Made by a program: the position numbers and the translations under genes. Below, in pieces: positions 1 to 7,631 of a stretch of DNA of 11,935 nucleotides (its first letter is position 1; every line of letters starts with the position of its first letter). The notes beneath the pieces were generated by a model. That model did no database searches, had not been told where the DNA came from, and was given only the letters and a program-made list of their open reading frames with translations. This DNA comes from Candidatus Merdimorpha stercoravium (GTDB lineage Bacteria > Bacteroidota > Bacteroidia > Flavobacteriales > UBA1820): assembly GCA_018715295.1 (NCBI GenBank), contig DVLY01000066.1, positions 1-11,935 on the forward strand, written 5' to 3'.

Positions 1-1
1 G

Positions 2-973
2 GGAGTGAATGTAGTCAAGGCTTTCGGCCCGGAACACGGTTTCCGCGGGGATGCCGATGCCGGGGAGCATGTGGAGGACCAGATCGATCCCAAGACGGGG
101 ATTCCGGTGATCTCCCTCTATGGAAAGATCAACAAGCCTACTCCGGAGATGCTCTCCGATGTGGATGTGCTGGTGTTTGACCTTCAGGATGTGGGATGCC
201 GTTTCTATACATACATCTACTTGCTGCAGCGGGTGATGGAAGCCGGCGGCGAAAACAATGTGCCGGTGGTAGTGCTCGACCGCCCGAACCCCAACGGGTT
301 CTTCATCGACGGGCCTATCCTGGAGGATACCTGCCGCTCGGGCATCGGAATGCAGCCGCTGCCCATCGCTTATGCGCTGACCATCGGCGAACTGGCCAAA
401 CTGTACAACGGGGAAGGCTGGCTGCGCGACAGCGTAACGTGCGACCTGACGGTGATCCCCTGCCTGAACTACGACCACACGATGCGTTACAGCCTGCCGG
501 TACCGCCTTCGCCGAACTTGCCGACCGACCGCTCGATCAACCTGTACGCCAGCACTTGCCTGGTGGAGGGTACGCCGATGTCCGAAGGGCGCGGTACTCC
601 TTGGCCGTTCGAGGTATTGGGTTCGCCGCTGATTGATTCCAATGCGACGGACTTTACCTTTACGCCGGCTCCTTCCTTCGGGGACAAGAACCCCAAACAG
701 AACGGCGTGCTGTGCTATGGTCTCGACCTTCGCCAGGAACCGGAACAGGCTCAGGTAAACCTGGACTACATCATCTGGGCGTACAACAACTATACGGACA
801 AGGAAAATTTCTTCAACCACCGCGGTTTCTCCCTGCGTGCAGGCAACTACGAACTCGAGGAGCAGATCAAGGCCGGTATGACGCCCGAGCAGATCAAGGC
901 TACGTGGCAGCCGGGTCTGGACAGCTTCAAGCAGGTGCGCAAGAAATACCTGATGTATCCGGATTTCGAATAA
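2..973 (+). CDS. NamZ-like exo-beta-N-acetylmuramidase (DUF1343/GH171), paralogue 1, 5' end missing
   Basis: This gene is truncated by the window edge. The GTG at position 5 is not its start: that valine aligns with the internal GVNVVK/GVNIVK motif of the two following paralogues, so about 74 N-terminal residues, including any signal peptide, lie upstream. The 323 visible residues carry the family motifs in order: PEHGFRG, a DVDVLVFDLQDVGCRFYTYI block, DRPNPNG, NGEGWL, PPSPNLPT, EGTPMSEGRGTPWPFE and a C-terminal AGMTPEQIKATW block. Characterised NamZ enzymes release MurNAc from the non-reducing end of peptidoglycan fragments. The Glu of PEHGF is probably catalytic or substrate-binding, from my memory of the family. 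Paralogue 2 follows after 19 bases, so the genes are probably cotranscribed. This copy has G where the others have A before PEHGF. Family assignment is firm; exact substrate is unknown. Confidence 0.9.
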   Translation, partial: GVNVVKAFGPEHGFRGDADAGEHVEDQIDPKTGIPVISLYGKINKPTPEMLSDVDVLVFDLQDVGCRFYTYIYLLQRVMEAGGENNVPVVVLDRPNPNGFFIDGPILEDTCRSGIGMQPLPIAYALTIGELAKLYNGEGWLRDSVTCDLTVIPCLNYDHTMRYSLPVPPSPNLPTDRSINLYASTCLVEGTPMSEGRGTPWPFEVLGSPLIDSNATDFTFTPAPSFGDKNPKQNGVLCYGLDLRQEPEQAQVNLDYIIWAYNNYTDKENFFNHRGFSLRAGNYELEEQIKAGMTPEQIKATWQPGLDSFKQVRKKYLMYPDFE

Positions 974-992
974 ACAAACCTTCCGTTTGCGT

Positions 993-2192
993 ATGACCCC
1001 GATCGGAAAGATTTCGGTCTTCGTGGCGGCGATCTTGTCGTTCTGTTTCCCGTCTTCTCTGCGGGGGCAGAACGACAAGGTCGTTTATCCGGCAGAGTGC
1101 CCTTCGTTGTGGAAACCCTTGTTGGAGGGGCGGCGGGTGGCGTACGCCGGAGTCGCTTCGTCGATCACTCCGCAGGGGCATTCGCTCGATCTGCTGCGCG
1201 AGGCCGGGGTGAATGTGGTCAAGATTTTCGCGCCGGAGCACGGGTTCTCGGGCCGCGCCGATGCCGGAGAGAAGATTTCCGACAGTGTCGATCCCTCCAC
1301 GGGCATTCCCATCGTATCCCTCTACGGGAAGGTGAGAAAGCCGACCGGGGAGATGCTCGCGGATGTGGATGTGATCGTGTTCGACATGCAGGACATCGGT
1401 TGTCGTTTCAACACCAAACTCATCACCATGCAGGGGATGATGGAAGCGGCGGCGGCCTGCGGGGTGGACTTCGTGGTGTTCGACCGTCCGAATCCCAACG
1501 GGCATTACATGGACGGGAATATCCTCGATACGGCTTTCCGTTCGGGAGTGGGAAAACAGCCGGTGCCGATCGTCCACGGGATGACGGCCGGGGAATATGC
1601 CCGGATGCTCAACGGAGAAGGTTGGCTGGAGGGAGGTGTGCGATGCCGTCTGACGGTGATCCCTTGCCGGAATTACTCCCACCGATACCGGTATTCTCCG
1701 TTGGCATTTCCTACGCCCAACCTGCGCAGCGACAAGGCGGTCAATCTCTATCCCAGCCTCTGTTTCTTTGAGGGTACGACCCTGTCCGAGGGACGGGGTA
1801 CGGAGCGGCCGTTCGAGATGTTCGGCTCGCCGCTGTTGCCGGGAACGGGCTTTTCGTTCGTCCCGCAGCCGCGCGAGGGGGCCAAGAGTTCCAAGCACTA
1901 CGGGGTGCGCTGCAACGGGTTGGACTTGGCTTCGTCGCCCGACCTGTCCCGGGTAAACCTCGGGTGGTTGGTGTGGGCGTATGCCAATTTCCCGGAGGAG
2001 CAACGGGAGAACTTTTTTACACCTTTCTTCGATTTGTTGGCCGGAGGGGAGACTTTGCGCAAACAGATCGAGGCGGGGATGACCGACCGGCAGATCCATG
2101 CTACGTGGAAAAAGGGCTTGGAGCGTTTCCAGGCGATCCGTTCGAAGTATTTGCTGTACGAGGATTTCGATCCTCCGGCAGAGGGGAAGTGA
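993..2192 (+). CDS. NamZ-like exo-beta-N-acetylmuramidase (DUF1343/GH171), divergent paralogue 2
   Basis: The protein is 399 residues from the ATG at 993. An in-frame TTG at 987 is possible, but the ATG directly begins a signal peptide (MTPIGKISVF..., hydrophobic core to about residue 20, likely cleavage after LRGQ), so export is expected. Family motifs are present: FAPEHGFSG (Glu82), FDRPNPNG, NGEGWL, FEGTTLSEGRGT and AGMTDRQIHATW. Several positions shared by the two flanking paralogues are changed: the VGNHTSV-type N-terminal motif is AGVASSI, HGFRG is HGFSG, RFYTYI is RFNTKL (residues 138-143), PPSPNL is FPTPNL and GTPWPFE is GTERPFE. The frame is intact, so it is not a pseudogene. It may act on a different muropeptide or have weakened activity; both are inference. 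It lies 19 bases after paralogue 1 and 42 before paralogue 3. Confidence 0.88.
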   Translation: MTPIGKISVFVAAILSFCFPSSLRGQNDKVVYPAECPSLWKPLLEGRRVAYAGVASSITPQGHSLDLLREAGVNVVKIFAPEHGFSGRADAGEKISDSVDPSTGIPIVSLYGKVRKPTGEMLADVDVIVFDMQDIGCRFNTKLITMQGMMEAAAACGVDFVVFDRPNPNGHYMDGNILDTAFRSGVGKQPVPIVHGMTAGEYARMLNGEGWLEGGVRCRLTVIPCRNYSHRYRYSPLAFPTPNLRSDKAVNLYPSLCFFEGTTLSEGRGTERPFEMFGSPLLPGTGFSFVPQPREGAKSSKHYGVRCNGLDLASSPDLSRVNLGWLVWAYANFPEEQRENFFTPFFDLLAGGETLRKQIEAGMTDRQIHATWKKGLERFQAIRSKYLLYEDFDPPAEGK

Positions 2193-2234
2193 TATAAATC
2201 AATGAATCAATCCATAACTACAACATTTTATCGC

Positions 2235-3395
2235 ATGAAAACATTGTTCAAAGCATTGTGCCTTTCCGCACTTTTGTGTGCTTTCGTACCGGTTTCGGCG
2301 CAGAAAGCGGCCCAGACGGAAAAGGCCGTCGAAGTGGGGGCGGAGCAGTCGTCCCTGTATCTGAAATTGCTCAAGGGAAAACGGGTGGCTTTCGTGGGCA
2401 ACCATACTTCCGTGATGGCTGACGGGCAGCACGTGGTGGATTACCTGCTGTCCAAAGGGGTGAACATCGTCAAGATTTTCGCACCGGAGCACGGTTTCCG
2501 GGGTGAGGCGGCTGCCGGAGCCAAAATATCCGACGAGGTGGATCAGAAGACGGGTATCCCGGTGGTTTCGCTCTACGGCTCGGGAAAATACAAACCTTCC
2601 CCCGAGGCGCTCAAGGATGTGGATGTGCTCATTTACGATATTCAGGACGTGGGTTGCCGTTTCTATACCTACATTTCGACCCTCACGTACGTGATGGAGG
2701 CCGGCGCAGAGAACGGCAAACAGGTGATGGTGTTCGACCGTCCGAACCCCAACGGGTATTACGTGGACGGGAATATCCTCGATCCGGCCTTCAAGTCGTT
2801 CGTGGGGATGCACCCGGTGCCGATCGTCTATGGGATGACTTCGGGCGAGTATGCGAAGATGGTCAACGGGGAAGGTTGGCTCAAGGACGGGGTGCAGTGC
2901 GACTTGACGGTGATCCCGTGCAAGAACTATACGCACGCTACGCATTACGACCTGCCGGTGCCGCCTTCGCCGAACTTGGCTACGGCCAAATCCATCGCGC
3001 TGTACCCGAGCCTGTGCTATTTCGAGGGGACGCCTCTTTCGGAGGGACGCGGTACTCCCTGGCCTTTCGAGGTGTTCGGTTCGCCGCTGTTGCCGGAAAC
3101 GGGCTTTACCTTTACCCCCGAGTCGAGCAAGAACAAAGGGGTGCTGTGCAATGGAGTCGATCTGCGGGAGGCTCCCGATCCGGGTTGCATCGACCTGAAA
3201 TACGTGATCTGGGCGTACGATAACTACGAGAAGAAGGACGAATTCTTCAAGAAGTTCTTCGATACGCTTTGCGGAGGAGAAACGATCCGCAAGCAGATCG
3301 AGGCGGGTATGACTGCCGAGGAGATCCGCGCTACCTGGAAGCCGGGGATCGACGAGTTCATGAAGACGCGGGCAAAATACTTGCTGTACGAGTAA
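2235..3395 (+). CDS. NamZ-like exo-beta-N-acetylmuramidase (DUF1343/GH171), paralogue 3
   Basis: I chose the ATG at 2235 (386 residues) over the in-frame ATG at 2202 because it starts a canonical signal peptide, MKTLFKALCLSALLCAFVPVSAQ, with likely signal peptidase I cleavage after SAQ; the upstream start would add 11 polar residues before it. There is no lipobox. The mature protein has all family motifs: GNHTSV (55-60), FAPEHGFRG (Glu85), QDVGCRFYTYI (137-147), FDRPNPNG (167-174), PPSPNL (243-248), FEGTPLSEGRGTPWPFE (263-279) and AGMTAEEIRATW (357-368). The expected role is exo-lytic removal of MurNAc from peptidoglycan fragments in the periplasm, for cell-wall sugar recovery. It resembles paralogue 1 more than paralogue 2 at the motifs. 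It is the last gene of the array and is followed four bases later by a strong hairpin terminator. Confidence 0.9.
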   Translation: MKTLFKALCLSALLCAFVPVSAQKAAQTEKAVEVGAEQSSLYLKLLKGKRVAFVGNHTSVMADGQHVVDYLLSKGVNIVKIFAPEHGFRGEAAAGAKISDEVDQKTGIPVVSLYGSGKYKPSPEALKDVDVLIYDIQDVGCRFYTYISTLTYVMEAGAENGKQVMVFDRPNPNGYYVDGNILDPAFKSFVGMHPVPIVYGMTSGEYAKMVNGEGWLKDGVQCDLTVIPCKNYTHATHYDLPVPPSPNLATAKSIALYPSLCYFEGTPLSEGRGTPWPFEVFGSPLLPETGFTFTPESSKNKGVLCNGVDLREAPDPGCIDLKYVIWAYDNYEKKDEFFKKFFDTLCGGETIRKQIEAGMTAEEIRATWKPGIDEFMKTRAKYLLYE

Positions 3396-3398
3396 GCA

Positions 3399-3462
3399 GC
3401 GAGCGCGCAAGCAAAAGGGCGGCGGGGAAGATTCCCCGCCGCCCTTTTGCTTGCGCGCTCGC
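3399..3462. terminator. Bidirectional terminator: perfect 30-bp hairpin between convergent genes
   Basis: Bases 3399-3428 pair perfectly with 3433-3462, leaving a four-base loop (AGAT). The GC-rich core (3417-3428 with 3433-3444) is flanked by AAAA on the left and TTTT on the right, so each strand shows a GC core followed by T4-GCTTG. That arrangement suits termination of the NamZ array from the left and of the barrel-protein gene from the right, whose stop codon begins at 3485. The outer 12-13 bp continue the pairing beyond the T tract, which a minimal terminator does not need. Confidence 0.85.
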
Positions 3463-3484
3463 CCGAGGCTGCTTGCCCGGGAGA

Positions 3485-6202
3485 TTAGTCCCCGCCTTCT
3501 GCGTTGAGCGAAGGAAGTTCGCCGCCTTCCCGAGCGCCTTTGAGTCGTTTGTCCTTGAATTTCATTTCGGCAAAGCGGTATGCCAGGCTGAAATTGACGA
3601 TGCGGGAAGTGGCCGTGTTGTTGTTGAACAGTACGAAGTCCGTCCCGTAGGTAGTTCCCCGGGAAGCCATCGTGTTGAAGAGGTCCTGGACGCGAATACT
3701 CAACGAGAGGCGATCTTTCAGAAAATCCTGGGAAGCTCCGGCATCGGCTGTGAAAGAACCCGAGGAGGAACCTTGCAGGGTAGTGCGCGGAGCCGAGTAT
3801 CGGAGCCCGAACTGGATGCGGGTGCCGGTGCGGGATATGTTGAAACTGTTGCGCCACCGCAGGGAGAAGTCGTTGGACGAACGAATGTAGTCGTCGCGGT
3901 CGGGGATGTCTTTCTGGTTGTAGTAATAGTTCATGCTCAAGATTGTATTCCACCACTTAACCGGGCGGTAAGTGGCGTGGAGATTCAACCCCATTGTATA
4001 TTGCGAACCGATGTTGATAGTGGTTGTGTAGAGCGTTCCCGGTTCGGTTTTGTCGGGGTCTACGGGATTCTCACGCTGGGTAACCCGCTGCATGGTGTTG
4101 GTGGAATTGCGGAAGAAGTACGAGAGGTTGAAGAAACCTTTGTTGCCGATCGAGCGGGAGTATTTCAACTCAATGGAGTTGGTGAAGGAAGGATCAAGGT
4201 ACGGGTTGCCGATGGTTACGTACAGCGGGTCGGTAAAGCGGGGGGTAGGGTTAAGATTCCGGCTGTTGGGACGGCCTACCCGGCGCGAATAGTTCAGAAC
4301 GATGTCATTGCTTCCGCCGAACTTGTACATCAGGAAAACGGACGGATATACCTCGAAGTAATCCCGGTCGATCTTTACGTCCTCGTCCTTGACATAGACG
4401 ATGTTCCCGTTGTCGTTCTTCATGCCCAGACCGTGCATGGTGTAGAGCGTTTCTTCGGCGCGCAAGCCGACCTGGAACGAGAAGTTCTTGATCGAGCGGC
4501 TGTAAGTAGCGTACAGGCTGTAGATCTGCTGGCTGTACTTGAAGTGATTGGACCGGTCCATGTCCGGTTGGGTGCCCAGGGCCGGGGCATCGAGGAATTC
4601 CTGGAAATAGAAATACGGGGTGTCGCGCCACAACATGTCGGCCCGTCCGCCGACTTCGAATTTGTACTTCCCGCGGACTTCTTTGGAGTAGTCGGCGCTC
4701 AAGGTAAATTCTTTGTTGTTTTCCTCGCTGTCCGTGCGGTCCAGGGTGTTGGCTTCGGTGGAGGTATTGCCCAAGCGATTTTCGATCAGGCTGTTTTGCT
4801 GAGAGTTGGAGGTCTCGAAGTTGGCGTCGATGATCAGGTTTTCGGTGGCTGAGTAGTCCCGCCGGAAGGTCAGGCTGTGGCGAAGGGTGTTCCGCTTGGT
4901 TGTCCCGTCGGAATTCCGGTAGCGGTTGAAGTAGTCGTCGAGCTGGCCGGCGTACTGTTCGACGAGCTGCTGGGCGATCTCCTTGCTCAACTGGTCTTTC
5001 TCGACTTCGAGGGGAAGGAAATAGGAGTACGATTCGCTCAGGTTGTTGTTGGTCGAGGGGGAATAGTTCATCGAGTAGGACAACGCTGTCTTTTTGTTGG
5101 GCAGGTAGTCGATCCCGGCACTCAAGCGGTGGGAGTTCATCGAGTTTTGCTGGCGGGTGGTCTGGTAGTTCAGGTACGGGTTCGGATACAGCGCCGAGGT
5201 GTTGTAGTTGCCCCGGTAGGTTTCTCCGCTGTCATCGCGCGAACTGTACCGGAAGTTGTAGTTGGCATAGACCATCACTTTGCCGTAGTAATAGCCCAGG
5301 TTTACCCCTCCGTTCCATTTGTTGCGGGTGTCCACGCCTACGCGCGTGGAGAAGTTCAGTCCGTAGAGCAGGCCCTTTTTGGTGATGATGTTGATGATAC
5401 CGGCATCCCCGTCCGGGTCTTGCTTGGCCGAAGGGTTGGTGATCAACTCGATCTTGTTGATGGCGTCGGCCGGAAGCGACTCGATCAGGTCCTGTACCGA
5501 CATGTTGGTGGGGCGGTTGTCCAGCAGCACGCGCACGTTTTCCGAGCCGCGCATCGAGACATTGCCGTCGAAGTCCACATCGACCATCGGGAGGTTCTCG
5601 AATACGTCGCGGGCGCTGGCTCCGGCCGTCAGCAGATCTTTGCCCACATTGACCACCTGTTTGTCGATGTGGTTTTCGATGGTCGTTACGTCGGCCACCA
5701 CGACTACGTCATCGAGCAGGTTGACGTTTTCCTTCAGGATGATCGTACCGATGTCCTTGGTCCGATTGTCCGGGGAGAGGGTGAAGGTGGGGCTGACGTA
5801 TTCGCTGAAGCCGATAAAGGTGATCTTGACCAGATAGTCGCCCGCCGGGAGTTGTTTGATGTTGAATTTCCCTTTGATGTTGGAAATGGTTCCGGTGATC
5901 ACTTTTTGGGTTTTGGCGTCGATCACGGCGATCGTGGCATATTCGAAGGGGACGTTGTTCTCGTCGATGACGGTGCCGGTAATAGAGCCTATTTTCGGCC
6001 CGGAGGCTTTGCTCGTTTCCGCGTCGTCGGCGAGGAGCTGCCGGTTGGGATTTTCCGTTTGGCCCGGCCGTTCTCCGCCCCGGCCGCCTCCCGGGGGACG
6101 ACCCGGGCCGAACCCGCCGCCGGGGCCTCCGCCGAATTGCGCCCAAAGGCTGATGGAACACAGCAAAAGAAATAGCGTGAAAAGATGTCTGGTCGTTTTC
6201 AT
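3485..6202 (-). CDS. Outer-membrane beta-barrel protein, TonB-receptor-like (CarboxypepD_reg-like plus plug plus barrel)
   Basis: The protein has 905 residues. Residues 1-22 are a signal peptide ending in WAQ. Residues 23-48 are a Gly/Pro/Arg-rich low-complexity linker. About 70-157 is a carboxypeptidase-regulatory-like beta-sandwich (GSITGTVIDENNVPFEYATIAV onward, then LPAGDYLVKITFIGFSEY). About 180-275 resembles a plug (DVFENLPMVDVDFDGNVSMRG, VRVLLDNRP, IELITNPSAKQDPDGDAGIINIITKK). The rest alternates in the manner of beta-strands rich in Tyr, Asn and Arg, ending with IVNFSLAYRFAEMKF and a 23-residue polar tail. This is the architecture of Bacteroidota outer-membrane barrel proteins (OMP_b-brl_3 type). 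I see no clear TonB box and no SusD-like partner, so active transport is not shown and the ligand is unknown. The convergent NamZ array hints at cell-wall fragments, which is a guess. I could not find a consensus promoter in 6203-6300. Confidence 0.88.
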   Translation of the reverse strand: MKTTRHLFTLFLLLCSISLWAQFGGGPGGGFGPGRPPGGGRGGERPGQTENPNRQLLADDAETSKASGPKIGSITGTVIDENNVPFEYATIAVIDAKTQKVITGTISNIKGKFNIKQLPAGDYLVKITFIGFSEYVSPTFTLSPDNRTKDIGTIILKENVNLLDDVVVVADVTTIENHIDKQVVNVGKDLLTAGASARDVFENLPMVDVDFDGNVSMRGSENVRVLLDNRPTNMSVQDLIESLPADAINKIELITNPSAKQDPDGDAGIINIITKKGLLYGLNFSTRVGVDTRNKWNGGVNLGYYYGKVMVYANYNFRYSSRDDSGETYRGNYNTSALYPNPYLNYQTTRQQNSMNSHRLSAGIDYLPNKKTALSYSMNYSPSTNNNLSESYSYFLPLEVEKDQLSKEIAQQLVEQYAGQLDDYFNRYRNSDGTTKRNTLRHSLTFRRDYSATENLIIDANFETSNSQQNSLIENRLGNTSTEANTLDRTDSEENNKEFTLSADYSKEVRGKYKFEVGGRADMLWRDTPYFYFQEFLDAPALGTQPDMDRSNHFKYSQQIYSLYATYSRSIKNFSFQVGLRAEETLYTMHGLGMKNDNGNIVYVKDEDVKIDRDYFEVYPSVFLMYKFGGSNDIVLNYSRRVGRPNSRNLNPTPRFTDPLYVTIGNPYLDPSFTNSIELKYSRSIGNKGFFNLSYFFRNSTNTMQRVTQRENPVDPDKTEPGTLYTTTINIGSQYTMGLNLHATYRPVKWWNTILSMNYYYNQKDIPDRDDYIRSSNDFSLRWRNSFNISRTGTRIQFGLRYSAPRTTLQGSSSGSFTADAGASQDFLKDRLSLSIRVQDLFNTMASRGTTYGTDFVLFNNNTATSRIVNFSLAYRFAEMKFKDKRLKGAREGGELPSLNAEGGD

Positions 6203-6300
6203 TGCGCCGAATGGAAATAGGGATGATGAGGATAAAAATGAAAATCGTTATTGATAAGACGGGAAAAAGGGGAAAAGGTTTAAGCTTTTGCGAAGAAAAA

Positions 6301-6334
6301 TCCCGGAGCGATGAAAATAATCATCACTCCGGGA
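6301..6334 (-). terminator. Intrinsic terminator downstream of dnaN
   Basis: TCCCGGAG (6301-6308) pairs with CTCCGGGA (6327-6334). The stem continues after one C/A mismatch with GATGA (6310-6314) and TCATC (6321-6325), closing a loop of AAATAA. On the minus strand the stem is followed by TTTTTCTTCGC, a classic U tract, and it lies 30 bases past the dnaN stop. On the plus strand the stem is followed after six bases by eight T, so weak activity in that direction is possible too. It separates dnaN from the barrel-protein gene, so the latter needs its own promoter in 6203-6300. Confidence 0.8.
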
Positions 6335-6364
6335 CGGATCGTTTTTTTTCTGTTTGTGCCGAAA

Positions 6365-7495
6365 TCAGTTGCCCAGGATTACCGGCATGACCAGCATGGT
6401 GATCTGTTCGCCTTCGTTGGATTCCAAGGGGCGAAGGATTCCGGCGCGGTTGGGTTTGGACATGTCGATGGTTACTTCCTTGCTCTCCAGGTTGGACAGC
6501 ATCTCGGAGAGGAAACGGGAGTTGAAACCGATGTCCATCCGTTCGCCCCGGTACGAGCAGGGGATCTTTTCGTCGGCACGTTTGCCCTCTTCGTTGTCCT
6601 CGGCCGAGATGACCACTTCCGCCGGGCTGAGGCTCAGGCGGGTCTGGTGCGTGGTCTTGTTGGAGAAAAGTGCGATGCGCCGCAGGGAACTCATGAAACT
6701 CAACCGGTCGATCAACAGTTGGTTGGGGTTGTCCTTGGGAATGACGGCCTCGTAGTTGGGGTATTTCCCGTCGATCAGGCGGCATATCAGTACGATGTCG
6801 TCCGCTTCGAAACGCGCGTTGGTGCGGTTGAAGGTGATGGTTACGTCGGTGGCCAGTCCCGAGAAGATGTTTTTGAGGATGTTCAGCGGTTTCTTGGGCA
6901 TGATGAATTCCACCGGGACGGGGCTGGTGATGTCTTCGCGGACGTATTTGACCAGTTTGTGCGCATCGGTGGCCACGAATACCAGGCCTTCCGGGGTAAA
7001 CTTGAACAAGACGCCCGACATCACGGGTCGCATGTCGTCGTTGCCGGTGGCGAAGATGGTCTTTTGGATGGCCGTAGCCAGGATTTCCGAGGTAACGACC
7101 GTCTGGGTAACGTCTTCCAGCGCCGGCAGGACGGGATAGTCGTCGGCGTCCTCGTAGGGGAGGTCGCAGTTTCCTTCGTTGTCGGTGGTGCCGTAGTTGA
7201 TCTTGAGCAGGTGTTCCTGTTCGCGGGCGACGAAGGTGAGCGGCAGCTCGGGGAAGGTCTTGAGAATTTCGGCGAGCATCTTGGCCGGGACGGCGATCTT
7301 GCCCGAGGATTGGCCGTCCACGTCGATGGTGGAGGTCATCGTGGTTTCCATGTCCGAAGCCGAGATGGTGAGCCGACCGTTTTTCTGTTCGAACAGCAGG
7401 TTGTCGAGGATGGGCAGGGCGCTGTTGGAGCTTATGATTCCGCTCAAGGTGTTTACTGTGCGCATCAGCACCGAGCTGGAGACTGTGAATTCCAT
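6365..7495 (-). CDS. dnaN: DNA polymerase III beta subunit (sliding clamp)
   Basis: The 376-residue product is a full-length DnaN. It forms a ring-shaped dimer around DNA and tethers the replicative polymerase and other repair and replication proteins. Recognisable stretches are the N-terminal MEFTVSSSVLMRTVNTLSGIIS and LPILDNLLFE, the LPYEDADDYPVLP junction into domain 2, RPVMSGVLFKF followed by FVATDAHKLVKY, and a third domain with LIDGKYPNYEAVIP, IALFSNKTTH and the C-terminal MLVMPVILGN, the usual strand that lines the clamp-binding pocket. The ATG at 7495 matches the normal family start. It appears monocistronic: a consensus promoter lies 35 bases upstream of the ATG and a terminator follows the stop. 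No dnaA, recF or gyrB sits beside it here, unlike the common dnaA-dnaN arrangement. Confidence 0.97.
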   Translation of the reverse strand: MEFTVSSSVLMRTVNTLSGIISSNSALPILDNLLFEQKNGRLTISASDMETTMTSTIDVDGQSSGKIAVPAKMLAEILKTFPELPLTFVAREQEHLLKINYGTTDNEGNCDLPYEDADDYPVLPALEDVTQTVVTSEILATAIQKTIFATGNDDMRPVMSGVLFKFTPEGLVFVATDAHKLVKYVREDITSPVPVEFIMPKKPLNILKNIFSGLATDVTITFNRTNARFEADDIVLICRLIDGKYPNYEAVIPKDNPNQLLIDRLSFMSSLRRIALFSNKTTHQTRLSLSPAEVVISAEDNEEGKRADEKIPCSYRGERMDIGFNSRFLSEMLSNLESKEVTIDMSKPNRAGILRPLESNEGEQITMLVMPVILGN

Positions 7496-7523
7496 ATCCG
7501 TGATGTTTCGTGTTTGTGTTCCG

Positions 7524-7536
7524 ATCTTTCAAAGAT
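7524..7536. repeat. Short palindrome overlapping the dnaN -7 box
   Basis: ATCTTT-C-AAAGAT has perfect six-base arms around one central base. It overlaps seven of the eight bases of the -7 element and the presumed start-site side of it. It could be an operator or only a chance result of the AT-rich box; nothing else in the window repeats it exactly. Confidence 0.4.
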
Positions 7537-7560
7537 AAGCAAAAGGTGCGGAGGCGCAAA
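7530..7560 (-). promoter_or_regulatory. dnaN promoter, exact Bacteroidota consensus
   Basis: On the minus strand, TTTG (7557-7560) is followed by exactly 19 bases and then TATCTTTG (7530-7537), a full match to the known Bacteroidota primary sigma pattern TTTG-N19-TAnnTTTG. A start site would fall near 7523, giving a leader of about 28 bases to the dnaN ATG. Confidence 0.8.
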
Positions 7561-7601
7561 AAAATTGCGTTATTTTTCCCCCGCATAGCAGGATAAATAC
7601 C

Positions 7602-7609
7602 TATCTTTC
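7602..7609 (+). promoter_or_regulatory. Possible -7 box for the DUF4294 gene
   Basis: TATCTTTC matches TAnnTTTG at five of six defined bases and lies 22 bases before the ATG at 7632, a sensible distance. I see no TTTG or TTG at 19-21 bases upstream, so this is weak support. Confidence 0.3.
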
Positions 7610-7631
7610 GCCGGTAATCCCGTATGGACCG

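Noticed and set aside
5..7. GTG at the window edge as the true start of the first gene
   Set aside because: The valine falls inside the GVNVVK motif, about 75 residues into the two neighbouring paralogues.
927..2099. Long open frame antisense to the second NamZ gene
   Set aside because: Its codons are set by the GC-rich coding strand opposite; the product is rich in Arg, His and Pro with no recognisable motif, while the opposite frame has full family motifs.
2199..3956. Open frame of 585 codons antisense to the third NamZ gene and running across the terminator
   Set aside because: It crosses the 30-bp terminator hairpin and covers parts of two convergent genes with clear homology; composition is Arg/His-rich and unlike a real protein.
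4877..6175. Plus-strand open frame of 432 codons opposite the barrel-protein gene
   Set aside because: Val/Gly/Asp-rich translation without domains; it mirrors the codon pattern of the minus-strand gene.
3481..6202. Complete nutrient-uptake locus of the SusC/SusD type
   Set aside because: There is no SusD-like lipoprotein, no anti-sigma/sigma pair and no hybrid two-component regulator beside the barrel protein.
6311..7588. Plus-strand open frame of 425 codons covering dnaN
   Set aside because: It begins in the dnaN terminator and mirrors DnaN codons; the DnaN reading is unambiguous.
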